A program made the position numbers and the translations under genes. From a virus: a DNA stretch of 20,994 bases. The DNA lies in IMG/VR virus record IMGVR_UViG_3300028388_000924, positions 1-20,994 of that record. The stretch is one strand, 5' to 3'. Below, piece by piece: positions 14,642 through 20,994 of this stretch (positions are counted from its first letter, which is position 1; the number at the start of each line of letters is the position of its first letter). The notes under the pieces were generated by a model. That model saw only the letters and a list, made by a program, of their open reading frames with translations, was not told where the DNA came from and made no database searches.

Positions 14642-14742
14642 AGCATGTACCCCGCAACAAACGCGAACCCAACAATGATCGCAACAATCACAGCAAGCCC
14701 CTGCACCGCATAACGCAGAAACTTCAGATAAAGCTCACCCAT
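14638..14742 (-). CDS. 34-residue single-span membrane peptide
   Basis: Start ATG at 14742 (TGATG overlap with the 26-aa gene), preceded by GGAG six bases upstream. The stop overlaps the holin-endolysin GTG (GTGA). The sequence starts MGELYLKFLRYAVQGLAVIV and continues as a hydrophobic, probably membrane-spanning segment to residue 34. Position directly before the holin-endolysin and a conventional ribosome site argue for a real small lysis-cassette peptide, perhaps a holin partner or antiholin. Function inferred only. Confidence 0.7.
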   Translation of the reverse strand: MGELYLKFLRYAVQGLAVIVAIIVGFAFVAGYML

Positions 14743-14822
14743 CACGCACTCCACATGATTGGCATACAAGACATGTCAATGCACCAGTACCAAACGCCAG
14801 CATCAAGCATGTAATACAACAT
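14742..14822 (-). CDS. Putative 26-residue aromatic/Met/Cys-rich peptide
   Basis: It starts with ATG at 14822 overlapping the previous TGA by one base and ends TGA at 14742-14744 overlapping the next ATG. It is MLYYMLDAGVWYWCIDMSCM, then PIMWSA. No strong ribosome site is visible, so it would depend on coupling. Three Trp, five Met and two Cys are unusual. The exact fit between neighbours is the main evidence, and without it this would be dismissed as a chance ORF. Function unknown. Confidence 0.5.
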   Translation of the reverse strand: MLYYMLDAGVWYWCIDMSCMPIMWSA

Positions 14823-15190
14823 CACATCTTTCCCATCACAAACGCAGCAACAGCAGAAAATGCAGCAACCACTAGCCCTACAATCAGCGTCATGTAGGTC
14901 TTCCGCTGCTCTCGTATTAGAATCCTACGGTCTTCGTCTTCCTGCTCGGTATGCGCTGATAACGTGCCAGCTATGTGTTCAACCTTCTTATCCATAGACA
15001 TCACGCCTTCAGCAACACCATCAATTTTCTGGTCAAGCCTTAGGTACTTCTCGTCCATCAATAGTCCTTGAGCGTCAACACGCCCCTCTACTCGGCTAAT
15101 GCGAGCGTCTTGCTCGTATTGCTTACGCTCAATGTGATGAACGGTATTAGCAATATCCTCAATATCTTTGGCATGTCTCTCGTCCATCAC
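14822..15190 (-). CDS. Tail-anchored coiled-coil membrane protein (XhlA-like)
   Basis: 122 residues. GTG at 15190 (GAGG seven bases upstream) forms a 4-base overlap with the sulfotransferase stop; the ATG at 15187 is an alternative. Residues 5-95 are charged and helical with heptad-like repeats. Residues 100-120 (MTLIVGLVVAAFSAVAAFVM) form one C-terminal membrane span. This layout resembles XhlA-type haemolysin or holin-associated proteins. It begins the lysis cluster, so it may help the fusion holin-endolysin, act as antiholin or be a spanin-like part. No catalytic motif is seen. Confidence 0.65.
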   Translation of the reverse strand: MMDERHAKDIEDIANTVHHIERKQYEQDARISRVEGRVDAQGLLMDEKYLRLDQKIDGVAEGVMSMDKKVEHIAGTLSAHTEQEDEDRRILIREQRKTYMTLIVGLVVAAFSAVAAFVMGKM

Positions 15191-16011
15191 GCGACAGCCT
15201 CACACATAAAGGAATAACCCATCATCTTCATAACAACACCATGGTCAGACTCGATCTGCTCAATCTGCTCTCGTGTTAACCCATCCAACCACTGCTTACA
15301 TTTGCCTGAGTTGAAGAATCGGTCGTTATGGTCACTCGCCTCTGCGAACCCCTCCCTGGCTTCTTTTTCTTGCAAGGCTTTGAACCCGCAAACACGAACG
15401 GCATGATCGATTCTATCGTCGTCAGGGTCATCGACTCCCTTAAGTCCAAGCAGCAACCGTAAGGCCCGGGCAGGATGCAATTGCATATCCTCATAGCGCA
15501 TTACCTCAACAGGAAATCGCTTCTCGTTAACCCAGGTCGCTACGTTATTGCTCCAGGTGGACAACAACGACGAGATACCTGCCTTGTTTACGATGCTGAA
15601 GTCATACTGGTTCATGGCAGCGATCGTGTCGTCCACGCTCTTGCCTAGATGCCTTGAGAAACTCAGCGCAATGTCACGAGGATCACGCACGATAACCATC
15701 GCACCCTGTGTCATGGTCTTAGGAATCGTGTAATTCTCGTCAATCTGGGCATTGACGAAGTGTGTCTTCACCAACACCGGCTTCTCGTCAGCTAGGTGCA
15801 CCTCGTTAAGGAGTGCAGCCTGACGGAGCAGCGACTGGTCTTTGTGCGATGGATTCGGGTAAGGGCTCAGCTTGTGGTAGATGTAAGGGTTCACATCTCC
15901 AACACTGCCCTGGATGCGCTTCAGGCTAACACCACCAAACTGGTACGCAGCATACAAACAGCGTAGCCACGTATTGCCTGATTTTGGATAACTTGCAAGC
16001 CATAAGATCAT
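15187..16011 (-). CDS. PAPS-dependent sulfotransferase-like protein
   Basis: 274 residues from the ATG at 16011 (TGATG with the adaptor stop); a TTG three bases earlier is a less likely start. The sulfotransferase hallmarks occur in order. SYPKSGNTWLR at 7-17 is the 5'-phosphosulfate-binding loop. KTHF at 82-85 carries the candidate catalytic His84. IVRDPRDIALSFSRH at 107-121 is the 3'-phosphate-binding strand-helix with Arg109 and Ser117. MRYEDM at 171-176 matches the usual YEDL region. FNSGKCKQWLDGLT at 233-246 corresponds to the C-terminal RKG-GDWK-type loop in weaker form. The protein would transfer sulfate from PAPS to a hydroxyl or amine on an unknown acceptor. Length fits the family. 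Its place inside the head-to-lysis operon is odd and implies late expression. Confidence 0.9.
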   Translation of the reverse strand: MILWLASYPKSGNTWLRCLYAAYQFGGVSLKRIQGSVGDVNPYIYHKLSPYPNPSHKDQSLLRQAALLNEVHLADEKPVLVKTHFVNAQIDENYTIPKTMTQGAMVIVRDPRDIALSFSRHLGKSVDDTIAAMNQYDFSIVNKAGISSLLSTWSNNVATWVNEKRFPVEVMRYEDMQLHPARALRLLLGLKGVDDPDDDRIDHAVRVCGFKALQEKEAREGFAEASDHNDRFFNSGKCKQWLDGLTREQIEQIESDHGVVMKMMGYSFMCEAVA

Positions 16012-16640
16012 CAAATCATTCCCATCGAGTCAGGACGTACTCGCAATGGAGATCCCGACCATTTGCGCTTGCTGTCCTCTTTGATGACTTCCTGCTTTGT
16101 CTTCTCGTACATCGTCATGTACTTCATGTGCCGCTGATCGTCGAAGACAAAATCTGCCGCCTCTGCCAAAGAACGGTAGAGCAACAGGTTGGGAGCATTA
16201 TCAATGATCTCGTTGGTGAGATTCAGGTCTGACAGATATGCAGGCCGGTAGTAGTACGTCATCGTTAACGTTGACGTATTGCTGCCAGCAGGAGCAGGAC
16301 GTAATTCGATCTGCCCATCCTGCACCGTGTAGTAACGAGGGAATCCCGCAGCAGTAGACGGACTCTCCTGGTCTGCCAGATGCGGCGATAACTGCTCCAG
16401 CGTGTAACGGTAACCACCACTGTCCCACTGGATGCTGCGCATTGCCAAATAGTCCGGTGGCAACTCGATAAACGCACTCGTCGGCGTAGCATAGGCACGT
16501 GATTCATTCCACGTCACCTTTAACCAACGGGCAATGTCATCCTCTGCAATGCGAATAAAGTCTTCAGCGTTGTCAGCCACCTCGGAGTGGTTGATCCTCG
16601 CAACTATCGCTGCCTTCAAGTCTGTGTAGTTGTCGAGCAT
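16011..16640 (-). CDS. Head-tail adaptor protein (SU10-type)
   Basis: The ATG at 16640 has GGAGG five bases upstream and is preferred to the GTG three bases before it. 209 residues starting MLDNYTDLKAAI. The helical N-terminus, NRIAEDDIARW-like core (FIRIAEDDIARWLKV), ELPPDYLAMRSIQW and a final helical segment (ADFVFDDQRHMKYM) match phage adaptor proteins of the SU10/P22 gp4 group. It would sit as a ring under the portal. Gene order (capsid, two small proteins, adaptor) agrees. It ends with a TGATG overlap with the sulfotransferase. Confidence 0.8.
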   Translation of the reverse strand: MLDNYTDLKAAIVARINHSEVADNAEDFIRIAEDDIARWLKVTWNESRAYATPTSAFIELPPDYLAMRSIQWDSGGYRYTLEQLSPHLADQESPSTAAGFPRYYTVQDGQIELRPAPAGSNTSTLTMTYYYRPAYLSDLNLTNEIIDNAPNLLLYRSLAEAADFVFDDQRHMKYMTMYEKTKQEVIKEDSKRKWSGSPLRVRPDSMGMI

Positions 16641-16975
16641 CACAGCCTCCCAGGCATCGTACGCAGTTTCCGGTACTGAGGATCGTTAAGGCGACGACGG
16701 AGTTCCTGGTCGGTAGCCGTATAGACGTTGAATCCTTCCTTCATCCACTGCTCGACCAGCCCAGGCGGAATCGTGGCGACCTTGTGCAAAGGCGTATCCT
16801 TGTAACGACTCGCCTTATGGTCTCCATAGCTGTTGTACTCGTCGCGGTTTACATCGAGTTGCGGCTCAATGTCCTGTATACGCTGCACAACAAGTTTCTT
16901 ATCAGCGTCATCCCACAAGTATCGTGTCTCGATACCCGTGAACGGAGACACCTCTCTGCGGATTAACTTTCTCAC
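16640..16975 (-). CDS. Conserved-looking head-region protein, 111 residues
   Basis: GTG start at 16975 in a GTGA overlap with the 55-aa gene; the end lies at the adaptor start. It is charged, with two parts: residues 1-45 with RREVSPFTGIETRYLWDD, and residues 60-105 with IPPGLVEQWMKEGFNVYTA. No membrane segment, Cys or catalytic motif is seen. It occupies the place between capsid and adaptor where podoviruses often have small head-completion or DNA-binding proteins. I do not recognise a named family. Confidence 0.65.
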   Translation of the reverse strand: MRKLIRREVSPFTGIETRYLWDDADKKLVVQRIQDIEPQLDVNRDEYNSYGDHKASRYKDTPLHKVATIPPGLVEQWMKEGFNVYTATDQELRRRLNDPQYRKLRTMPGRL

Positions 16976-17139
16976 CAGCCCTTCTTCCAGTAGACATCAA
17001 CTTCATCAAGACCAGCAGCACGGAAACGCTTGACCTTCTTGCGCTTGAGCTTGTGCTCAACATCATCCTCATGCTGCTTCTGACGCTTTGCCTTACGGCG
17101 CGGAGGGACAGGTATACCTTCCTGTATATCCATAGACAT
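16972..17139 (-). CDS. 55-residue basic protein
   Basis: Below usual ORF cut-offs. ATG at 17139, with AGGGGG five bases upstream; TGA at 16972-16974 in a GTGA overlap with the next start. It begins MSMDIQEGIPVPPRRKAKRQ, then has a Lys/Arg-rich helix (HKLKRKKVKRFRAAG) and ends VDVYWKKGW. The strong charge suggests contact with DNA or with the acidic scaffold or capsid interior. It is the first gene after the capsid gene and lies behind the tandem hairpins, so its level could be set separately from the capsid protein. Confidence 0.75.
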   Translation of the reverse strand: MSMDIQEGIPVPPRRKAKRQKQHEDDVEHKLKRKKVKRFRAAGLDEVDVYWKKGW

Positions 17140-17141
17140 AA

Positions 17142-17157
17142 CTTCCCCCTAGGGAAG
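17142..17157 (-). promoter_or_regulatory. Hairpin that can hide the ribosome site of the 55-aa gene
   Basis: In the minus-strand RNA, CUUCCC pairs perfectly with GGGAAG around a UAGG loop (plus-strand arms 17142-17147 and 17152-17157). The 3' arm contains most of the AGGGGG ribosome site (17145-17150) of the next gene. The fold would reduce its translation. Pairing is read directly; the effect is inference. Confidence 0.55.
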
Positions 17158-17176
17158 AGGGGGCTTGCGCCCCCTC
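17157..17176 (-). terminator. GC-rich hairpin after the capsid gene
   Basis: In minus-strand RNA, GAGGGGGC-GCAA-GCCCCCUC makes an 8-bp perfect stem closed by a GNRA-type tetraloop, starting 8 bases after the capsid TAA. It is followed by UUCCCUAG, not a long U tract, so it is at best a weak terminator or a 3'-end stabiliser of the capsid message. It shares one base with the next hairpin. Confidence 0.6.
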
Positions 17177-17184
17177 CGTTACGC

Positions 17185-18150
17185 TTAGCTCAGATCAAAG
17201 ATATGCGCGTGAGCGTTGGGATCGCGGACCTCAAGGGTCGTCTCCCAATAAATCGCCTTACGCATCGAGTCTCCGTTTTCTGCGAGATCCTTGGAGTAGA
17301 TCGAGCGCAGATCTGCGAGCTTCAGGTACTCGGGATCGATAAGGAACACCGAGCCAGATATACAGAAACGATCTGGAACAATCTTCACGGTATGGAAGTC
17401 GCCATCATAAACATCGATGGACGCCACGAGGCGACGATCATCCGTCGTCACGTAACGGGTCGAGCTTGCCGTGAAGGTGGAGAACACCCCGCGCTGCGAA
17501 GCATCACAGATCGCCATGATGTTCTTGTTGCCACCAGAGTTGGTGAACAGGTTGGACAAAGTGCCATCGAGAATCGTCTCGGTCAGAGCACGGTCAGCAC
17601 CACCACGGTTCGGAACATCAGAACCATCACCCGCCGGGTTGGCAGAAGTTGCAGCTGCAAATTCCGTGCCAGCCACACCGTTAGCAAGATAAGCAGACAG
17701 CGACGCCATCTCACGAGCCGTCGAGGTGGAGCCAGCAACCGCTGCGTTGTCCACACCGAAGATCGCATGCTCAACGTCGGTCTTGATCTCGGTCATGCGG
17801 CGTTCCATCTGATACGCCATTTCCGAGGCAATGCCCGCCTTGTCCACAGCTTCCTGAGTCTCGGTGACTGCCGAGTCTTTGCGGAAGATCTGGGTGTAGT
17901 TGGTCAGACGCACACGGTCTGCCGGGTTGGTGTGGGTGACGTCCTCACCTTCAATCTGAGCATTGGCGTTACCCGTGCTCAGGGTGTCGGTCAGCCATTG
18001 GTGCAGAGTGTTGGTCGCCTTGCCCTTACCGATAGCCTGGATTCCGGGAGTCTCGGTGGGCGAGACATCCCAGATCATGTCCGAAAGGTCCTCACGGTTG
18101 CCTTTCGCGTTTTCGTCATAGACGCTATGAGCGCCAGTCAGAGTAGCCAT
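17185..18150 (-). CDS. Major capsid protein (SU10 / DUF5309 type)
   Basis: 321 residues, with TAGGAG eight bases before the ATG. The N-terminus (MATLTGAHSVYDENAKGNRE) with DVSPTETPGIQAIGKGKATN near 28-47 and HQWLTD following fits the SU10-like capsid family; ENGDSMRKAIYWETTLEVRD near 292-311 is the usual C-terminal strand. It has no Cys pairs or signal. Length is normal for the family. It directly follows the scaffold, whose stop codon lies inside the capsid ribosome site. Confidence 0.9.
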   Translation of the reverse strand: MATLTGAHSVYDENAKGNREDLSDMIWDVSPTETPGIQAIGKGKATNTLHQWLTDTLSTGNANAQIEGEDVTHTNPADRVRLTNYTQIFRKDSAVTETQEAVDKAGIASEMAYQMERRMTEIKTDVEHAIFGVDNAAVAGSTSTAREMASLSAYLANGVAGTEFAAATSANPAGDGSDVPNRGGADRALTETILDGTLSNLFTNSGGNKNIMAICDASQRGVFSTFTASSTRYVTTDDRRLVASIDVYDGDFHTVKIVPDRFCISGSVFLIDPEYLKLADLRSIYSKDLAENGDSMRKAIYWETTLEVRDPNAHAHIFDLS

Positions 18151-18157
18151 AACAATT

Positions 18158-18163
18158 CTCCTA
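18158..18163 (-). promoter_or_regulatory. Capsid ribosome site containing the scaffold stop codon
   Basis: TAGGAG, eight bases before the capsid ATG. Its first three bases are the TAG that ends the out-of-frame scaffold C-terminus (reading ...SGM-stop). This is the close spacing seen at most other junctions and supports the +1 frame as the real end of the scaffold gene. Confidence 0.75.
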
Positions 18164-19223
18164 CATACCTGAGATCTTCATCTTCAACAGTTCTCGGGTA
18201 GCAGTGCGATCGCCCTGGCGGGAACGCTTACGCAATTGCTCGATGCGCTTGTTGCGTTCATCACCAGCATTCTTCCTGGCTCCAGGCTTGACGAACTTGG
18301 GCTTTGACTTGAGTTGCTTCTTCTTCGGGTCAACCTGCTTTTGCATACGGTCGTAAAGCATTGCCTTGTAAGCCAGCACATAGACCCGTTGCACCAAGAC
18401 TCTTAAGGTACTCGTTGACCTCTGCACGACCCTTAGATCGCTTCTCTTCGTCCGCCCACTCAGGGATACGACCAACCAGCAACTCCATCTGGTCTTTCTT
18501 GAACTTGTCATGCTGCTCAACAAGCTTGCTCTGCTGTTGCGCCAGTTCCTGGTCCCGCTTTGCCTTTAAGGCATTACGGTATTGTTGGATCTGGGCAAAC
18601 TTGTTCTGCAACTGCTGCTGCACCAGCAGGAACTGCGTAGGATCTTCTTCCTGAAGTTCCGACCAGTTGATTCCCTGGTACTCGTTAGCCAACAACTGCT
18701 CCATCGCGGAAATGGTGTCGTCAGCTTCCTGAGCTTTCGTCTGATACTCGGAGCGCAGGCGCTCTTGCTCTGCTTCCCATTCCTTTCGCTGCTCAGCCAT
18801 CTGCTGAGAACGCTGATGTAGGTGTTGCTCAAGCTGGTACGACTTGACGACATCCGCCAGGGTAGCCCTGCTCTGCTGACCATCGACCTTAATGTCTACC
18901 TTAAGAGCCGCCTTTAGCTCGTCAGGCTCAACCTCAAGGGCCTCTGCTAGGTCCGCAAGAGTCTCAGGCATCCATCGAGACTCGTCCCCGCCATCACCTG
19001 CTTCTTCATCACCCTCGTCGTCCGTAACGTCAGTATCGGAATCCTCAACTGCTTCGCCATCGATCTCGTCGGTAGGCTCTGCATCCTCTACTGGTTGCTC
19101 GTCATCCTCTGCCTTTGGTAGAGAAGCCTTTGCGGCATCCTCGCCAGACAAGAAAGTGACCAGCCGGTCGTGAACACTGTCTTTAGCTACGCCTTCATCG
19201 GTAGTAGCAATATCAAGCCCCAT
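18161..19223 (-). CDS. Scaffold protein with a reading-frame break near its C-terminus
   Basis: The ATG at 19223 has GGAG six bases upstream; one at 19229 is too close to it. Frame 0 gives an acidic N-terminus (about residues 35-90 rich in Asp/Glu), a Gln/Glu/Lys helical core, PEWADEEKRSKGRAEVNEYL, then a short unlike tail ending at 18330. The +1 frame, open from about 18523 to 18161, carries YVLAYKAMLYDRMQKQVDPK, a Lys-rich region with KFVKPGARKN and a basic helix with EQLRKRSRQGDRTATRELL. That is what is expected at the C-terminus of P22-type scaffolds. The switch is most likely between about 18378 and 18410. Frame 0 alone would leave roughly 180 empty bases before the capsid gene. The cause could be programmed frameshift, mutation or assembly error. 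Confidence 0.8.
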
Positions 19224-19488
19224 CGTCATCTCCAGACTTATGTCTTAAAACTGCGGCGTCCTGCACCAATGCAAGCAACTCCGCACGTAGACGCTTGGCG
19301 CCATACAACATTGTATAGGCTAGCTCGCGTTTATCAGTTTCGCTAGGCACAGACTCAGAAATAGCCGTCATCCATTGCCTTTCTATATGCGCTAGCACGT
19401 CATTAAGCAGTTCATCCTCAAGAAGCTGACGCGCCCTGTCCCCCCTGGCTAAACGTTGCTCCTTGGTTAGGTCCTTGGTTGGCAGCAT
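19213..19488 (-). CDS. Small protein between portal and scaffold, 91 residues
   Basis: ATG at 19488 with GAGGTGAT upstream. It overlaps the end of the portal gene by 71 bases and the scaffold start by about 11. It starts MLPTKDLTKEQRLARGDRAR and is mostly helical with many charged residues (QLLEDELLNDVLAHIERQW, then KRLRAELLALVQDAAVL). Portal-adjacent small helical proteins occur in several podoviruses, with unclear roles. No family name is offered. Confidence 0.65.
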   Translation of the reverse strand: MLPTKDLTKEQRLARGDRARQLLEDELLNDVLAHIERQWMTAISESVPSETDKRELAYTMLYGAKRLRAELLALVQDAAVLRHKSGDDDGA

Positions 19489-20994
19489 TTATCACCTCGA
19501 TCTCTTGTGCTCTTGCCTCTACCTCTCGATCAAGCGTACGATCCATCTGTTCCATCTCCAGCTTGATCTCTTCCATCGCAATTTTTCGCTCATCGTTCGA
19601 CACCTTGCGTTCCTCAAGCGCCAACTTGCGAAGCTCGATGTCGTAATCCTGCTGATTCTCCTGGGCCTTAACCTGATTCTGCTGCATCAGAGCCTGAATC
19701 TGCGCCTCCATCATCTTCTGCTGCGAATCGTCACCCTTGGGCATCGGCTGACCCTTAGGATCAGTCCAGAACATGCTTGGCTCCTTAAGCCCAGCGTTCT
19801 CTACGAGCTTGACCAACGTGTTGTAGAGGTTGTCCATCGTTACGATCGGCAATCCAGAGGCCAATGCCTCCTTCTGGAACTGCAAAATCGTTATAAGGTG
19901 GCCCAGTACCTTGTCCTTCTCCCCCGTGCCAAGGCCAACCGTGACCGTCATATTGGTCCGTTCGCGCCATTCCGAGGGATTTATCGGAATCCACTCGCCA
20001 CGGATCTTCACCACCTTCTGCTGGTTCTGGTTCTGCACCAAAAGCCGGTGAATCCCGATCATCAGCCGCTTGACGCTCTCCCCGAACAGCATCGAAATCA
20101 GCTTCAGACGCTCAGCAGAAGCATCCATGATGCGTGTGATACCTGCTGCCGTCTTGTTCAGGCTGTCAGCGTCAATGCCCTGGTTGTAACGGGTCACGCC
20201 CGTGCGGTTTTCCTTAATGGAGTCCAGATATTCAAGCATCTGGTACGGATGCCCCGTTAAAGATTGCGTGGGAAGCGGCGTCACCATGTTGGGAGCAGAG
20301 GCCCTGACGACCCCTCCAGGCGTGGAATCAAGCAGATCCTCAATAGCCACCTCACCCTCAACGACCACATGCCGCTGGTTGTTGATCTGGTACAGGTTGT
20401 CCATGATGTTCCGCAGCAACGTAGACTTCTGTAGCTGCAAATCCATCACCTGATCAGCAGCACTACGCCCAAAGAACCGATGCGTCATCGGGACAGGCGT
20501 CCAGGCCTCGAACGGAACGTAATCGATTTCCTCGTTCTCGACGATAGTGCCGTTAACCAGACAAATCCGACGACGCTCCGCATACCCATCGCCATCAAAA
20601 TCAATCAGCTTGTAGCACTCGGTATACGTCACCTTGCGCATCGTCCAGTCAACAGACGACTGACCGTTCATCGACAACTCGGCCACGTTCTCGAACCGAG
20701 CAACCTTCTCGGTATCGAGCGAATCACTGTCAACATTGGCCGATGCAGACTCCAAAACCCCCTTAGGTATGCCCATGCTGATCAGATCGCTCACGTACAT
20801 CTCGCGTTCGTGTGCACAAAACGGCACCTTCTGGAGGCCCAATTCCGACCATTCAGGACGAATCTTGAACTCTTCTGGCGGAACCGGAATGACGACTACC
20901 TTCCCGTCCATCCGAGTACGCTTGATCTTGATGTCGTACTGGATGATCTCTGCCTGCATGCCAGAAGCAGGGTCTGCAACAACCTCTATCTGCT
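19418..20994 (-). CDS. Portal protein (P22 type), 5' end outside the window
   Basis: Open to the window edge; the first visible Met (20959) is internal or uncertain because the frame continues upstream as QIEVVADPASG. About 524 residues are seen. Counting from that Met, TYTECYKLIDFDGDGYAERR at 111-130, FEAWTPVPMTHRFFGRSAAD at 150-169 and a long LQKSTLLRNIMDNLYQINNQ helix at 176-195 fit the P22-like portal family. RTGVTRYNQGIDADSLNKTA and the following helix fit the clip/wing region. The last 110 residues form a Gln/Glu/Lys-rich helical tail, possibly a barrel-like extension, then a Gly/Gln/Ser-rich end. It forms the 12-fold DNA channel of the capsid. The terminase would be expected upstream of the window. 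Confidence 0.85.
   Translation of the reverse strand, partial: QIEVVADPASGMQAEIIQYDIKIKRTRMDGKVVVIPVPPEEFKIRPEWSELGLQKVPFCAHEREMYVSDLISMGIPKGVLESASANVDSDSLDTEKVARFENVAELSMNGQSSVDWTMRKVTYTECYKLIDFDGDGYAERRRICLVNGTIVENEEIDYVPFEAWTPVPMTHRFFGRSAADQVMDLQLQKSTLLRNIMDNLYQINNQRHVVVEGEVAIEDLLDSTPGGVVRASAPNMVTPLPTQSLTGHPYQMLEYLDSIKENRTGVTRYNQGIDADSLNKTAAGITRIMDASAERLKLISMLFGESVKRLMIGIHRLLVQNQNQQKVVKIRGEWIPINPSEWRERTNMTVTVGLGTGEKDKVLGHLITILQFQKEALASGLPIVTMDNLYNTLVKLVENAGLKEPSMFWTDPKGQPMPKGDDSQQKMMEAQIQALMQQNQVKAQENQQDYDIELRKLALEERKVSNDERKIAMEEIKLEMEQMDRTLDREVEARAQEIEVINAANQGPNQGATFSQGGQGASAS

Noticed and set aside
17053-18201. 382-codon open frame on the plus strand opposite the capsid gene
   Set aside because: Antisense shadow of a clearly coding capsid gene, with an Arg/His-rich composition and no recognisable domain.
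19463-20260. 265-codon open frame on the plus strand opposite the portal gene
   Set aside because: Leu/His/Arg-rich mirror of the portal codons; no ribosome site or domain evidence.

Overview
This window is part of the late structural and lysis region of a tailed double-stranded DNA phage. Every gene I can support is on the minus strand, so the operon reads from high to low coordinates. The virion genes point to a short-tailed (podovirus-like) phage: a P22-type portal, a scaffold, a SU10/DUF5309-type major capsid protein, a SU10-type adaptor, a P22 gp10/nozzle-like protein and three internal virion proteins. No tail tube, sheath or tape-measure gene is visible. The holin and M15-peptidase signatures suggest a Gram-negative bacterial host. 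The host genus cannot be read from the sequence.

Layout in the direction of transcription. (1) Head, 20994-16011: portal (its 5' end lies outside the window), a 91-aa protein, a scaffold whose frame is broken, the major capsid protein, a tandem hairpin element, a 55-aa basic protein, a 111-aa protein and the head-tail adaptor. (2) A PAPS-type sulfotransferase, 16011-15187, a cargo gene inside the morphogenesis operon. (3) Lysis, 15190-13874: a tail-anchored coiled-coil protein, two very small peptides (26 and 34 aa), and one protein that joins a 3TM-type holin region to an M15-like peptidase. (4) Accessory and adsorption proteins, 13861-7871: two small proteins, a PKD plus BspA-type leucine-rich repeat protein, a 681-aa FN3-like protein with about 37 short ADA/VDA repeats, three more small genes and two paralogous fibre proteins. 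(5) Tail, 7871-3078: a nozzle-like protein, two small paralogs, a 77-aa protein made of three 24-residue repeats, two paralogous structural proteins of about 340 aa, and two beta-rich proteins. (6) A GNAT-like protein and three internal virion proteins, 3081-1; the last is cut by the window edge.

Packing is extremely tight. Most junctions are 1-4 base stop/start overlaps (TGATG, TAATG, ATGA, GTGA). This pattern let me place five genes too short for usual ORF cut-offs (55, 34, 26, 48 and 57 aa). It also exposes two exceptions: the scaffold, whose plain ORF would leave an empty gap of about 180 bases before the capsid gene, and the 45-base capsid/55-aa junction, which holds the tandem hairpins.

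The most interesting items are the holin-peptidase fusion with its tiny coupled neighbours, the sulfotransferase, the out-of-frame scaffold C-terminus, the leucine-rich-repeat and ADA-repeat virion candidates, and the repeated duplication of small tail genes.
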